Assembly: GCA_036874045.1 (NCBI GenBank)
Contig: CM072343.1
Location: forward strand, 2,624,001-2,688,000
Source of the DNA: Cymodocea nodosa
Lineage: Eukaryota; Streptophyta; Magnoliopsida; Alismatales; Cymodoceaceae
Direction of reading: 5' to 3'
Length of the DNA: 64,000 nucleotides
Numbering within the stretch: the stretch's first letter is position 1; each line of letters opens with the position of its first letter. The notes under the pieces are model-generated. The model saw nothing but the letters and a program-made list of their open reading frames with translations. It ran no database searches and was not told where the DNA came from. A program made the translations under genes and the position numbers. This document shows positions 23,112-35,833 of this stretch, one piece after another.

Positions 23112-26100
23112 TCATTTAGCTTCCCTCCCATAGGAGGTATCAATTTCATTAACATCTCTATTGATAGGGTTAGGTACTGCTTGCATTGGCAATCCTCCCA
23201 TAGGTCTAACTTCTATTGATTCCTTCTGTCTAGGGGGTATATTTCTATTCATATTTTGATTTTGAATGGCAACATTTCCAAATACAAGATCTAGACGATT
23301 CTTTAATTGTTGAATTATCTTTTCTAACTTCTCTATTCTAGATCATTGTTCAATTAATGCTTCATAACTTATATTTTTGTCATTTATATTTTCTCCTCCT
23401 TGGAAATTGTTGTTTCTCCAAGATAGATTCGGGTGATTTCTCCAATTAGGGTTATAAGAATTTCCAAAATTATTTTTCTAGTTTCTAGCATAAATAATAT
23501 CTAAGTCATTAACATTTGCATTCTTTTCTTCTAGTTTTTGATTTAATGATAACTCTTCTATTTTCTTTGTTAACTTAGTTAATTTAAATTCAAGTATAGT
23601 GCTTGAATCTATTTCATGCATTCCCCTTGACAATATTCTTTTATCTATAATAGCTTTAGTCGAATTTTCCCACTATGCAGTTCTTTTTGCAAAGTTTTCT
23701 AAATATGCCCATGCTTCTTGTTTGGATGGTTTGTTAACTTCTGTTTTTACTTATTTAATTTGTCTTTATGCTTATATCAATAATTACTTTTAGAAGTAAA
23801 CTAACAACCTTTTACACAAATTAGATATTAATTCTAATTTATATTTTAACTGCAAGTGCATAGTGTATATTGTATTTGTGTGCAAGTACAGGTCGATCCC
23901 ACAAAGAGTTGAGTAAGAATTATGTACTGTTTCGACTTTTATATTGGAGTTTATGTGTTCAGTTAAGTACTCCGTTGAGTTACAGTTAACACAACGGACC
24001 TAGTTCGTAGAGTTATGGCTAACTCAACGGACTAACCACGTGGACTTAAGTTAACTCCACGAGCTATTTTTCCAATTGAATACTGTTAATTACAAAGGAA
24101 TTCAGCCAACCATTAGGTGATTCCACAAATTGTAAATAACATCAATTAAGCTCTTTAATGCTAGTTAAGATTAGATTTATCATTAAGCAATACTAACATT
24201 CAGATATTTCAAATAGTAACCATTAAAATCTTTATTTATTTGGAACAAATCAAATTCAGTAAACTGTAAAACTATTATCTATTTTCTGAATCAAACAAAC
24301 ATAAAACATTCACAATATCGACAATAATAACATTAATCACGATACAAAACAAACAATACAACACTTAAATACTAAATGTAAACAAAGATAAGTTGTTGTT
24401 TTTGGTATTTTTGTTTTGATATGTTCTTGAAGATGAACAAAAGGTGAAATGTAAAAATCTCTATCAATAGTAAATACTTTCGTCACTACATGCGATGCGA
24501 TTACACCACTGAAAACTTAATCACTTACAATCTTGCCTCCTCTCCCTATAGAATCATGAGTTCAAAATTGCAAGATGATCTCCTCTTTAGCATACTGGCA
24601 TCAACCTAAAACCAAGGTTAGAAGTTTTATGATCTCCTAAGATATGAGTCGGTGCTTGGTGAAAATGACTTCTCTTCCCGTGACGCAATCACTCTTCATA
24701 GTGGATGTCAAGCACTGTGTTTGGCTTGGAATCAACCCGACATCAAGAAAGTATTCTCACAAACATCTGATGGTTGGTGATTATGGTGGTGGTGTGGAGC
24801 TTCAGGGAACTTCCGACGCTGCCTGCAGTTAGCACGGTTCTCCACCACTCGTACACACACTTTTTCTTCGTCTTTTATATTTCTTACAGTAGTAATTGCT
24901 CCTAGTTAAATGATCGGTTGGATTTCCTTCATTCATATCAACGATGGTGATTTCTTCTTCCTTTTACGAGTGAATTCCTACGTGATACATGCAATCGTGG
25001 TTTTCCCTTGAATGCCCTATTTCTGTAACCGCTATAGTGGCATATTAGAAAATATATGGTCCGTGGAGTTATAGATAACTCAATGGACTTCCTTCATTGA
25101 TTTAACTATAAAACACGTGCAATAATGAAATAAGCTATTAACATAACACGTTACCTTAGTGTGTATTCATGTAACTCAACGCATACAATTATGCTAACTT
25201 AACGTGTTAAACATGTGCATCTCACATGATATACTAAAGCATTTAAATTCAACACGTGCATAATTCTAACTTAACAAGTTTAGATATTTCAAACACTTAA
25301 GAACCTAACTATCCGATGCCTAGATGCATTTCAGATAGTTAATAGATAACTTACCAAAAATCCACTTAAGTCATGCATTAAGGTTTCAACATGTGTATTC
25401 TAAGAAATAATAAAATATTCTTTAAAACATAACTATCCGGTACATTAAACATAACTCTTTGAAATAACAGAAAATTCAAATACTTAAGAATTTTACAGCC
25501 TGCAATTCACCAACAGTTCAAAAATGTACTAAATTAACACTAATTCTCTGAAATTATGTAGATTCCTTCATTAAAGCATATAACAGTGCAATTATAACAT
25601 AATGGCTTAATTCTCATATAATAAGCTAAATATTATGCAATTGACCATCATTTAACCATTAATATTATGCACTTTTTCATTCTAAACACTTCTTCACTAC
25701 ACAATTTTAAAAATCCATTCTGACAAGTAGATTCTAATAAAGATTTTGTTGAAACATCTATGCCTTCATAAATTATACCTGTTAATTGTGCTTTACTCAT
25801 TGCATGATGTGGACATTGAGTTAGTAAATCTTTAAATTGTTCAAAATATTTTTAGAATGATTTTCCTATTTTTGGCTACACATTAATATTTCCTTTTTCT
25901 TTTTAATCGTTTGATGTGTTGGATAATATTTTTCCAGAAAAACAGAGCAAAAATCAATCCATGCAGAAATTGAATCAGGTGATAGAGTATATAACCATCT
26001 CTTAGCTGTGCCTTTTAAAGCAAAAGGGATATATCTAAGTTTAATAGCATCAATATTCATGTTTGACATTTTCATCATTTGACAAACTTCGTTAAATTCT

Positions 26101-26435
26101 CTAAGGAAATAATAGGCATCCTCTCTTTCTAATCCATGAAAGTGTGGCAATTGACTAATATAATTAGATTTCAGTTCAAACCTATCTCCCTCAAAGTTTG
26201 GCAATCAAATACATGAATGTTCATTAACTAATTTAGGATAAAGAATTTCCCCTAATGGTTTTTCTACTAGAGCAGCCATATCTTCGTTCTCTTTTAAAGA
26301 AAAGTTAGCTACACCCCTAAGGATTTCGTTAAAGTCCAATTCAGAAAATATTTCAGTACGCCTTTGTGTTGAATAATCCAATGTAGGTGTTTTTACTAAT
26401 CGTTTAGTGCTAGGAGAACGAATCCATATGCTCAT
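23112..26435 (-). pseudogene. Gag capsid ORF of element C in the 3' half, split by a solo LTR
   Basis: It starts at about 26435 and ends near 23112. The 23719-25688 solo LTR splits it. Diagnostic pieces are NFEGDRFELKSNYISQLPHF, then DAIKLRYIPFALKGTAKRWL and FLEKYYPTHQT, the plant gypsy capsid domain. Towards the C-terminus comes YNPNWRNHPNLSWRN-like sequence, typical of Athila gag. It lies downstream of integrase instead of next to the primer-binding site. No zinc knuckle is visible here; that part is at the 5' end. The frame has several breaks. Confidence 0.82.
23719..25688 (-). repeat. Solo LTR of the same gypsy family inside the capsid ORF of C
   Basis: It starts TGTTTGGATGG and ends CATTCTAAACA, 1970 bp. 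The 5-bp duplication CTTCT lies at 23714-23718 and 25689-25693. The uninterrupted site is seen in element B near 56915 (ATGCTTCTTCAC), which confirms the insertion. Solo LTRs arise by recombination between the two LTRs of a full element. Confidence 0.95.
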
Positions 26436-27446
26436 AAACTATTAACATAAAGTAAAATAGTAGAAGATTAATTACATATCAATCTAAAGATTTGTTTTTA
26501 GTAAATAGTTGTTGATGGATGAAGTTGAATCAGTTGCTTCTCCTTCCAGTTCACCAACAAATTTTCTTTTCTTTCAAAAGTGCTGGTAACTCATAAATAA
26601 CATTTTGTTCTATATTTATAATGCACGTCCATAAAGCAAATGAATCTCGTTGCAAGAACGTGTCTTGTAACATGTAATAAGGTTTCTATTTTTATGGATA
26701 CGTGTTTTACTTCTGATTTCAAATTTCAGTAACTACTAAACCCATGAAGTTTCATTCGTGGCTAAAAGAATAATCGTTTAGCTTAATCCACGAACTAACC
26801 TCATTGAGTTATAGTTAACTCAACGGACTAGCTTTGGTTACTATTTTGCTAACTCCACGGACTAATCTCATTGAGTTACAATTAACTCAACGGAGTGACC
26901 TTATATTATATTATTAACTTCGTGGAGTTAAGGTTAACTCAACGAACTTACTCCGTTAAGTTAACACTTAGCAAATTTCTAAAACCTACTCCTCATATTA
27001 ACTTCTATATTTTTTTCCTCTCTTGCATTTTGTTAACTTAATTAAAGTTAAAAATACGTCATTAATGTAGTTTCTAATCTAACTCATTTAAATCTAAACA
27101 TTATATGCATATTTAACTTACAATTCATTTCCTATTGTGCAGAATTTACATTTTACTTTTCAACATGCAAAATATTTTCAGCATTAACTAATTATCATGC
27201 ATTTAATTTTGTCATTCAGAAAATTTGTAAATCTTTTAAACAGTCTTGCACATTGTTCAAACAGTTATATAATATTCAATATAGTTCTCAATTATATCAT
27301 TCTCAAACACAAATGCAAAAACATCTAAAATTCACACATTCATTTATATGAATAATTTACATTACAATCAATTAGATATTTTCAGTACAAATATAAGTAG
27401 ACGAATAATACAATTAGTCCTTTCTCCTAAGTTCATCTACTTCCTT
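26436..27446 (-). other. Non-coding spacer between third ORF and capsid ORF of element C
   Basis: About 1 kb with no open frame of note. It contains GCAAGAACGTGTCTTG and a palindrome cluster at about 26785-26965 made of GTTGAGTTA/TAACTCAAC and GTGGAGTTA variants. The region is also present in element B (57651-58480) and in the 17060-17881 fragment, so it is a stable part of the family. Confidence 0.8.
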
Positions 27447-27891
27447 TTAGAGTTTTTCTAGTTGTTGCTCTAATTGATTTATCCTCTCTACAGCTCCTGT
27501 AATGCCTCCAGAAGTTACAGTCATCTCAGTAGCAACATAATTTTTGTATTTTTTCACTAAAATGGTTCTTGATCTTATCCTTTTGGATGTCCATTTCATG
27601 AAATCAATACTATCCACCATCAGCAGTGGAATCAGATCTCCATAAAATAATTTCTTCTTTACTGCTCTCAATTTAGAGATAAAAACTGCAGACCAATTAA
27701 TCTGAATTCTGTTCACAACTACATATGTGGCCCACTTGACAAATTGACTTAGTTCAATATCATGGTCTTATTGTTGGTAAACATTTTTAATCAAAATGTT
27801 AGCTATCATGTGTGCTTTCCCATTTAAGTTCTTTAGTCTATTTAATAATGACATACTAAGATTGAGCTAAACAATCCTTTATTATCTGTTC

Positions 27892-28193
27892 TGTTATGCG
27901 AAGAAGAATGCGGAAAGGGAGAAGCTTGGACACGTGGAGAAGAAAGAAGAAGACAAAAGAGGAAGATGTGTGCAAACAAACATCAAGGTTTAACGTAGTT
28001 CCTCAATTGGGTATGTTCACGGATGGAGCTCAGCTGATTGATTCTTTTCTAGGTGATCACAAATGAGATACAAGATTCATCATCCTCTCTAAAGCACACG
28101 TTAGGGGCCTATTTATAACATTTATGCACCCCAAGTGGCCAAGGACAAAAATACCCCTATGTGTAACTAATTAATTCAAGACACATAATAATA
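27892..28193 (-). repeat. Left (3') LTR of the copia element
   Basis: 302 bp. On its internal side a purine-rich stretch (about 28194-28206, AAGGTGGAGAT on the minus strand) is the likely polypurine tract. Confidence 0.93.
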
Positions 28194-28259
28194 ATCTCCA
28201 CCTTGTCTTGAATTTACAAACTCCACCTAGAACCAAACAACAATAACAAATCTCCATCA

Positions 28260-31200
28260 CAAAAGACCCGAAGGGTCAACTATAAGCAAACACATTAAGT
28301 AAGAACGCCTTTCGTAAACATATCGGCTGGATTGTCATGTGTGTTGATCTTCAAAATCTTCATGCGATCTTCTGTTCTAAGAAAGTGATAACGAACATCA
28401 ATGTGCTTTGTCCTGTCATGAAACACATTGTCATTTGTTAAGCTGATGGCACTGAGACTGTCATAGAAAATTTTTGCCTAATCATATCACAAACCAAAGT
28501 CTCCAAGTAATCCCTTCAGCCAAATACCTTCTTTTGTAGCTTCTGTCATTGCCATATACTCAGCCTCTGTGGTGGATAATGATATAGTAGGCTGTAGAGT
28601 AGATTTCCAACTAATAATAGAATCTACCAATGTGAAGACATCCTGTTAATGATCTACGTTGATCAACATCACCTGCAAAATCTGAATCAAAATATCCAAC
28701 CATACTACAGTTATGCTTAACTCCATAAATCAGTCCTATATCAGACACGCCCTTCAAGTACCTAAAGATCCTCTTCATGGCCTGCCAATGACTCTTCCCT
28801 AGATTCAACATAAACCTGCTTACAACATTAAGAGGTTAAGCAAGATCTGGACGAGTACAAACCATAGCATACATGAGATTACCAACTACTTGTGAATATG
28901 GAACTTTCTTCATGTACTCCTTCTCTGATTGTGTTTGAGGTGCCATAGCGACTAATAATCGTAGGTTCCTGTCATAGGGCGTTCCGATGGCCTTACTTGA
29001 AGCCATGCCAAACCTGCTTAGAATTTTCAGAACATAACTGTGCTGATGGTGGATAGTATTGATTTCATGAAATGGGCATAAATAAATAATCTTCCAACGT
29101 TCCTATTACGATAAATCTCCATCCCAAGGATTTTACCTACCGGTCCTAAATCCTTCATTGTAAATTCAGATTTTAATGTGTCTTTCAAAACTTATATCTC
29201 ATTGACATCTTTGGTTGCAATCAAGATGTCATCCACATACAAGAGCAAGTAAACAAATTCATCTTTAATTTGTTTAATATAGACACATGAATCAAAACTA
29301 CTTTGAACAAAACCAACATCTGTGATAAAAGAATCAAATCTTTTATACCACTGCTTGGGAGATTGTTTCATCCCATACAAAGATTTCTGCAACTTACAAA
29401 CGAGGTCTGATCTACCTCTTTCTGCGAAACCTGTTGGCTGTTCCATCCAAATGTCCTCATCTAAATCACCATGTAAGAAAGCTGTTTTCACATCTAATTG
29501 TTCAAGTTCTAAATCCTTTACTACAATAATTGCCAAAAGGACTTGAATGGAGGTGTGTCTAACTACTAGTGCAAAGACTTCATTGAAGTCCACACCCTCC
29601 TTCTATGAAAAACCATTTGCTACCAATCTTGCCTTGTATTGAATTTCATGATTGCCCTGTGTTCCTGATTTCCTTTTGAACACCCATTTGCAACCAACAA
29701 CATTCCTGTCCTTGGGATGTTTTACCAACTCCCAAGTCCTATTCTTATGCAAAGATTATAGTTCTTCTTGCATAGCTCCCATCTAATGTATGACTTCTGG
29801 TCTGCTAATGGCAGCATCAAAACTAGGTGGATCAGCATCCTCCACCTCACTAGCTACCTGTAGGGCAAAAGCGACCATATTGTTGTAGTCATACCTCTGT
29901 GGAGGGTGAACATCCCTCCTAGGATGATCTCTAGCAACACACATTGGACGTATGTCCTCTACAAACTCATCTCCACGACCATTTTCCAAAATCAAACGTT
30001 GATCTGTATTAACAGGAATAGATTGATCAGAAATCAACGTTTGATTCAAATCAAGCTCCACCTACTCAGGAGTACTAGGTGGATCCAAAACTGTTGGCTT
30101 TTCTTTCTTGTGCATCAAAGAAACCTCATCAAAGGTAACATCCCTGCTATGAATGACCTTCCTTGTTTCTTTATCATATATTCTATACCCTTTTACTCCC
30201 ATTCCATATCCCACAAAAATGCCTTCCTTGGCATGCAATTCCAATTTACCATGATTCACATGGTAATAAGGACATCCAAATACTTTCAATTTGCAATAGT
30301 TTGCCACTTTATCCATCCATACTTCATAAGGGATCTTGTCACCAATTGCATTAAATGGCGATCTATTCACCAAATAGGAGGCTGTGTTAACAGCTTCATC
30401 CTAAAAATATTTTTCCAACCCAACATGTCAGAGCATACATCTAACTCTCTCCAACAATATCCTATTAAGACGTTCTGCAACTCCATTCTATTGTGGAGTT
30501 CCCCTAACAGTATAATGCCTAGTTATGCCTGCATCTCTACAAAAAATATCAAATTCATTTGAGCAAAATTCTAATCCATTATCTGTTCTCAAGTATTTTA
30601 CTTTCCTCCCTACTTGGTTTTCAACAATAGCCTTCCACTGTTTAAAGTTCTTGAAGGCCTTACTCTTGTGCTTCATAACGAAAACCCAAGTCATATGACT
30701 AAAGTCATTAACAATGGAGAGAAAATACTTAGAACCTGCTAAGGAGGGTTGTTGAGATGGTCCCCAACAATCTGCATGGACATAATCTAACTTCCCCTTT
30801 GTGGAATGTTCTGCTCTTCCAAAAGAAACACATTTTTGTTTCCCATAGATGCAATGCTTGCATAAATCAATATCTGTAAAGATATGACCATCTAACCTAC
30901 TAAGTGTGTTGAGCTTCTGCATTCCCTTCAGACCCAAATGTCCTAACCTAGAATGCCAAATAGCTGACATAGACTGCTGATCACTTATTGTCGCAGTTGC
31001 TGATCCAATGATAGGTTTGCCCTAAAGAATGTATAAAGGTCCGTCCTTGATTCCCTTGATTACTATTAGGGAACCTTTCAAAACATGGAGTTTACCTCCT
31101 CCACCTAAAAAACTGAAACCTTTCTAATCAAGAGCCATCAATGAAATAAGGCTTTTGCCCAACCTTGACACATGCCAAACATCCTCCAAGACTTTGACTG

Positions 31201-31480
31201 TCCCATCATGCATCTTAAATCTGACAGATCCAATACTTGCTCTGTCACAAACATCATTATTTGCTAAAGTGACCTATCCACCATCTACCTCATATGTATG
31301 GAAATATTCTCTGTTGGGAGTCATATGATGTGATGCACCAGAATCCATAATCCAACTCTGATTGGAGTAGGCACTACAGCAAATAGTAAGGGAGAAATCA
31401 TAGTCAAATCTTGAGTCTCTATTTTCAACGACTATAGCATTTCCCTTAGTCTTCAATTTAGGGCAATTTACATTCTAATG
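28260..31480 (-). pseudogene. Copia pol region: protease, integrase, RT, RNase H
   Basis: The protease signature DSGASHHMT lies near 31340. Integrase starts with HSRLGHLGLKGMQKL near 30960 and includes ADCWGP and YLRTDNGLEF. RT shows LEQLDVKTAFLHGDLDEDIW near 29500 and LLLYVDDILIA near 29230. RNase H follows (GYFDSDFAGD near 28690) and runs to about 28270. This order defines Ty1/copia. The frame is interrupted in many places. Confidence 0.92.
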
Positions 31481-32180
31481 CCCATTTTCCTTGCAATAAT
31501 TGCAAGTGTCCTTGGAAATTCTACCTTTGGACTTACTTCTACCTCTGCGCCTGCTGTCTCTTCTACTTTGTTGTCCTCTAGACTTTGAATGATGCACTGT
31601 CAAACTTGATCCACCAGCATCATTGCTACCATGAGTAGCCAAATGTCTCAATTCTCTAGAATGAAGACTCGATCTTACCTCCTCTAAGGTAATAGTATCT
31701 TTGCCAACCACAAAAGATTACACAAAATTCTCAAAGGAGAGAGGGAGAGATACCAATAAGATGAGAGCAACATCCTCATCTTCCACAGTAACACCAATGT
31801 TCCTCAGCTCCATGAGAATGGTGTTGAGCTGATCCAAATGTTGCTTCAATGGTGTACCTTCCTTCATTCTGAGAGAGAACAGCCTTTGCTTCAACAACAA
31901 CTTATTCGTGAGAGACTTAGTCATATACAGAGATTCTAACTTATTCTAAATACCCAAAGTTGTATTTTCATCTACTACCTCAATGATTATCTCATCTGAT
32001 AAACATAGCAGAATAGTCGAATGTGCCTTCTCTTCTTGCTGTTTAAATTCGGTAGACTTCTTATCTAGGGTTGTCTCCACATTTAAGGGAGCCCAAATAC
32101 CTTGCTATTTCAAAAGTGCTTTCATCTTAATCTACCACAAACTAAAGTTGTTCTTTCCATTGAACTTCTTAACTTTCAAG
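31475..32180 (-). pseudogene. Copia gag region with CCHC zinc knuckle
   Basis: LKQHLDQLNTILMELRNIG near 31860 and LVSLPLSFENF near 31740 match the copia gag domain. It is followed by a basic R/S/K-rich stretch and a CNYCKENGH knuckle near 31480-31500. Broken. Confidence 0.85.
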
Positions 32181-32689
32181 GCTGAAGATGCCCTGATAAT
32201 AGAACAACACAAACAGAGCAAGAAAATAACAAAGAATTCGGACAACAAACAAGCAAAAAATTTGCTATCCCAAAGTTGTAGACGAATCTTTCATTCAAAA
32301 TATCCCAACCAACAAATGCAGCTACCGAATTCAAAAGATCACTCGCAAAGAATCTCAAGAAAACAAAGATGAGCCAAGATCACACGTACTACCTCAAGAA
32401 ACAAAAGGAATTCCTAACAAGATTCCAAAGAACTTCAAAAGAATTCCAAAGAATTGGCCACCCTTGGTCTATTTGAAAAAGTCGAAAAAGAATTTCACAA
32501 AATCACAACAACAAACTTCAAAAGTTATGATAGGAATCCTTACTACTCATTTCACCAATGTGGAAACGACAGATGACCAAGTGCACGTTGACAAGATTCA
32601 AGATCGCAGGCATCGGACAAAAGAACTCCAATCACGGATGCTTGTCGCAAGCAAAGGTTGCGAGTGCAGACCACAGGCGATGACCGCAA

Positions 32690-33020
32690 GTGTAAGTCGG
32701 GAATGCTGATCGTGAGTGCAAGTCGCGAGCGAAGGTCACGTGAGCAAACCGTGAGCACTAGCGTCGAGCGAAGAACATGAGTGATGGGCACTAGCATGGG
32801 CAATTGTGCACGGACGCTGGTGTCGGGCGGGGACGCGAGCTATCATGCACGGGCGCTAGCGCAGGCAAAAGACACGGGCGATTGCATGTGGGTGCTAGCA
32901 TAGGGCGAGGACACTAGTGATCGTGCACGGGCATTGGTGTGGGCAAAAGACACGGGCAATCAAGCACGAGCGTTGGCGTCGTGCGATGGTGCGGGCATCG
33001 GGCACTAGCGTTGCTGGTCT
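32690..33020 (-). repeat. GC-rich degenerate tandem repeat in the copia leader
   Basis: About eight units of roughly 40 bp built on GTGCACGGGCGCTAGCG and AAAAGACACGGGCGAT, between the primer-binding site and gag. It is by far the most GC-rich patch in the window and has many CpG sites. It is non-coding. Confidence 0.75.
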
Positions 33021-33113
33021 TGGGTATCAGCTACGTACGTTGGCCAAGATCTTTCTTTCTTCTTTCCAAGGCTAGTCCATGGTCAACTCCTCAAGCTTCG
33101 CTCTGATACCACT

Positions 33114-33412
33114 TGTTATGCGAAGAAGAATGCAGAAAGGGAGAAGCTTGGACACGTGGAGAAGAAAGAAGATAAAAGAGGAAGACGTGTGCAAACAAAC
33201 ACCAAGGTTTAACGTAGTTCCCCAATTGCGTACGCCCACAGATGGAGCTCAATTGATTGATTCTTTTCTAGGTGATCACAAATGAGATACAAGATTCATC
33301 ATCTTTTTTAAAGCACACGTTGGGGGCCTATTTATAACATTTGTGCACCCCAAGTGGCTAAAGACAAAAATACCCCTACGTGTAACTAATTAATTCAAGA
33401 CACATAATAACA
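33114..33412 (-). repeat. Right (5') LTR of the copia element
   Basis: 299 bp. The primer-binding site follows within a few bases on the element's strand. The other ends are described under the whole element. Confidence 0.93.
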
Positions 33413-35176
33413 TGTTCTGTCTACTCGACTGCAGTTGTGCTTTCCAGAATTTCTATTCCTTCATTCTTCAGTCCGAAAATATTGTAGAGAAACTCTAGCG
33501 TTATCTGTACATTAGCTTGCTCCACGTTGGAAATTAATCCACTTTCTCCTTCTCTCTAATTGGCATAGAAACAGGGCACTAGATTTTCATATACTACATG
33601 CCCTCTCTGTTGAGAAATAAATTGCAATAGACCCTAGAACTCAAATAAGTCCTTAATTTCTTGCATACTATCCTAGTTTACTGGTCTACTGTAAATAATA
33701 TCATACCCCTTCATTTCTTAATATTTATTATAAGCTTCCTGCCTCCAAAAGTATACTTCATTTAGAATGGTCGCTTCAGTCGGGTTAGGAATTTGAATTT
33801 GTTGCTTTAAAGGGGTTTGTTCTTGAATTTCCTCCTCCATATGCTGAACTTGAATTTGTTAGAAATGCTCTAGAGATTCCAGCCTTTTTGCTTCTGCTTT
33901 TGTCTATGGTGGTGAGCTGGTAGAACTCTTCACTCTTCTTTCTTAAATTCTTTCCAAAATTTACTGAAGAGTCTCTTGCTCTTTAGTGGAATCTGTCGAG
34001 ATATTTCCTTTCTGTTCCATCTACTCTTGTTCAGCTTCTTTTTTAGTTTCTTCTTTTTCTTCTTCCTCCTAATTATCAATTTGCATTGTCACTATTCTTT
34101 CTGATTTTGTGGCATATTGGGATGGAGTCACGGGCAAATCAGCTTCTGCCCTAATTTCTGTTTCTTCTGCTTGTACAGGTTGCAGATTAATTTCAGCCTA
34201 TTTTTCTTCTTCTCTTTGCTCTTGCTACTATTGCTGAATCGGATAGCAGGTTTACAAAAATTGGCTCTATAGGTCCTACTGATATTGCTAGCTTAGGTTT
34301 AATCTCTTCTTGATGTTTAGGCACTATCTCTTTTCCTTTCCTTCTTCTAATTAGCTGTGTTTGATCTTCCTCTTCTTCTGAGATTAAATCTACAAAAATA
34401 GGCTCTACAGGTCCTCAAGCCACAAGTACTAGCTCTTCCTGTTTTACTCTTTCTAAAATTACTAGTCTCGATGGACCAACTTCAGCTTCTCTAGCAATAG
34501 GTATGGCAATGGCTTCTTGATGTTGTTCAACTTTAACTTTGTATTGGGCCTTCAACTTTTCTATAGCCCTCCTTTTGTAAAGTACATCAAACACCAGATG
34601 TGCTTTAGCTACTACCAAATCTTCTAGTTCTCCTTGGTTTTTCCCAACTCGAACCAGTTCTTCAAATTCTCTCAATTCTTCTTCAGTGGAAGGCCCCATA
34701 ACTACCACCCTTTCTAGTGGTTTAGGTGGTGGAATGAATGGTCCTAGCTGTTGTTCCTCAAGGACAGGTCTTTCAACAGTCGGTTCCTCTTGTTCTTTAA
34801 TTGCATGTTCTTCATTTTCTTTCCTCTGTTGTTCTCAAATTGCCCACCGTGCATGCCCACCAATGCGTCTTTTGAACCATAGTTGGGACTTACATTGGAT
34901 CAATTCTAGGGCAACTTCATTATTTGGTCTGATTTTTCTCTCTATTTAATGCAACTTCTATAGCTACTTTAATTCTTGTTTCCATAATCTGAGATATTTT
35001 TATGCCTAAATCTACTAAAACTTTCCTCTAGTAGAAAATGTCAGATTCTACCTTTTGTAGTTCTTTTTCTCGTGTTGTATTTCTGATCTTCTACCTCGTA
35101 TGCCACTCTTCAGATTCTTGAGAAATCTTGTCGTGTCAACTACTTTCTCCTAGAACTTTGGCGTCATCTTTGTCAT

Positions 35177-35833
35177 CGTGGAGTAATGGAATAGAACAAA
35201 GTCACTCTGATATCTACTGTTCTAAGTTCTAAATGAGTCTGCGAATAATGCCCCAAATCCTAAGTTTTAGTATAAATAAACCCTAAGTTTTAGCGGGTAA
35301 TCGGGTCATTTTCTCGCGCAAACTCTCGCTCTCTCATTTACTTCTCCGTGGAGTTACAGTTAACTCCATGGACTAAGTCTATGAACTTAACTATAGTACT
35401 CCGTTGAGTTATAGTTAACTCAACAGGATAAGTTCGTTAAATTATCCTAGACTCAACGAACTTTTCGTAAAGTTATAACTAATAAAAATACTTATAATAA
35501 TAATTTTTACTTTGGTCAAGACTGAAGAATTTCCGATTTAACCGACTCTTAATTTTTCAACATTTCGGTCAAATCGTTATATTCCTCGGTTGAACCAAAA
35601 TTAAATACTATTTGTTTTTTTTTCCTATCGGTTGAACCGATACTATCCTTCAGTAAAATCGACATTTTTACTTAATATAATATATAGATTTTTTTTATGT
35701 TTTTATGTTTCAATTAGACCGATGGATCTTGTTGGTTGAACCGTAATGATTTTTTTCTTTTAATATATGTTTCGATAAAATCGATAATTTCTTTCGGTTG
35801 AACCGTGAATATTTTTAAATAAGTTTTTTTTTA
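35177..35833 (-). other. Spacer between integrase and third ORF of element C, two palindrome types
   Basis: Near the third ORF (35340-35480) lies a cluster of GTTGAGTTA/TAACTCAAC and GTGGAGTTA palindromes. Nearer integrase (35580-35810) the 11-bp palindrome CGGTTGAACCG or close variants recurs, for example at 35587, 35629, 35735 and 35795. The homologous spacer of element D has both clusters. Confidence 0.8.

Larger units (their letters stand above)
27892..33412 (-). mobile_element. Ty1/copia retrotransposon inside element C, near full length, broken
   Basis: LTRs lie at 27892-28193 and 33114-33412 (TGTTATGCG...CACATAATAACA). The 5-bp duplication TGTTC lies at 27887-27891 and 33413-33417. 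The undisturbed site is visible near 63975 in element D, read on the other strand. The primer-binding site at 33101-33111 (TGGTATCAGAG on the minus strand) fits initiator methionine tRNA. Order: GC-rich leader, gag, protease, integrase, RT, RNase H, as expected for copia. The LTRs differ by about 6%. Coding frames have roughly a dozen or more breaks. Confidence 0.95.
27447..35176 (-). pseudogene. Third ORF of element C, split by a copia insertion
   Basis: It starts at about 35176, runs to 33413, is interrupted by the copia element, and resumes from 27886 to 27447. Without the insertion it spans about 2.2 kb. The first half is rich in E, Q and K and looks coiled-coil forming. The part near 33420-33660 corresponds to the FYANL-containing region of element D. 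The tail has another coiled-coil-like stretch (INQLEQQLEKL). Its position is that of the env-like ORF of Athila elements, but no signal peptide or membrane segment is seen, so a fusion protein is not supported. Several breaks. Confidence 0.72.

Noticed and set aside
20041-27446. Capsid-F-box part of C as a separate element next to C
   Set aside because: No LTR ends or target duplication separate it from the third ORF, and B shows the same 3' module behind its pol remnant.
29906-30562. Long plus-strand frame of 218 codons
   Set aside because: It lies antisense to the copia integrase region, which has clear family motifs on the minus strand.
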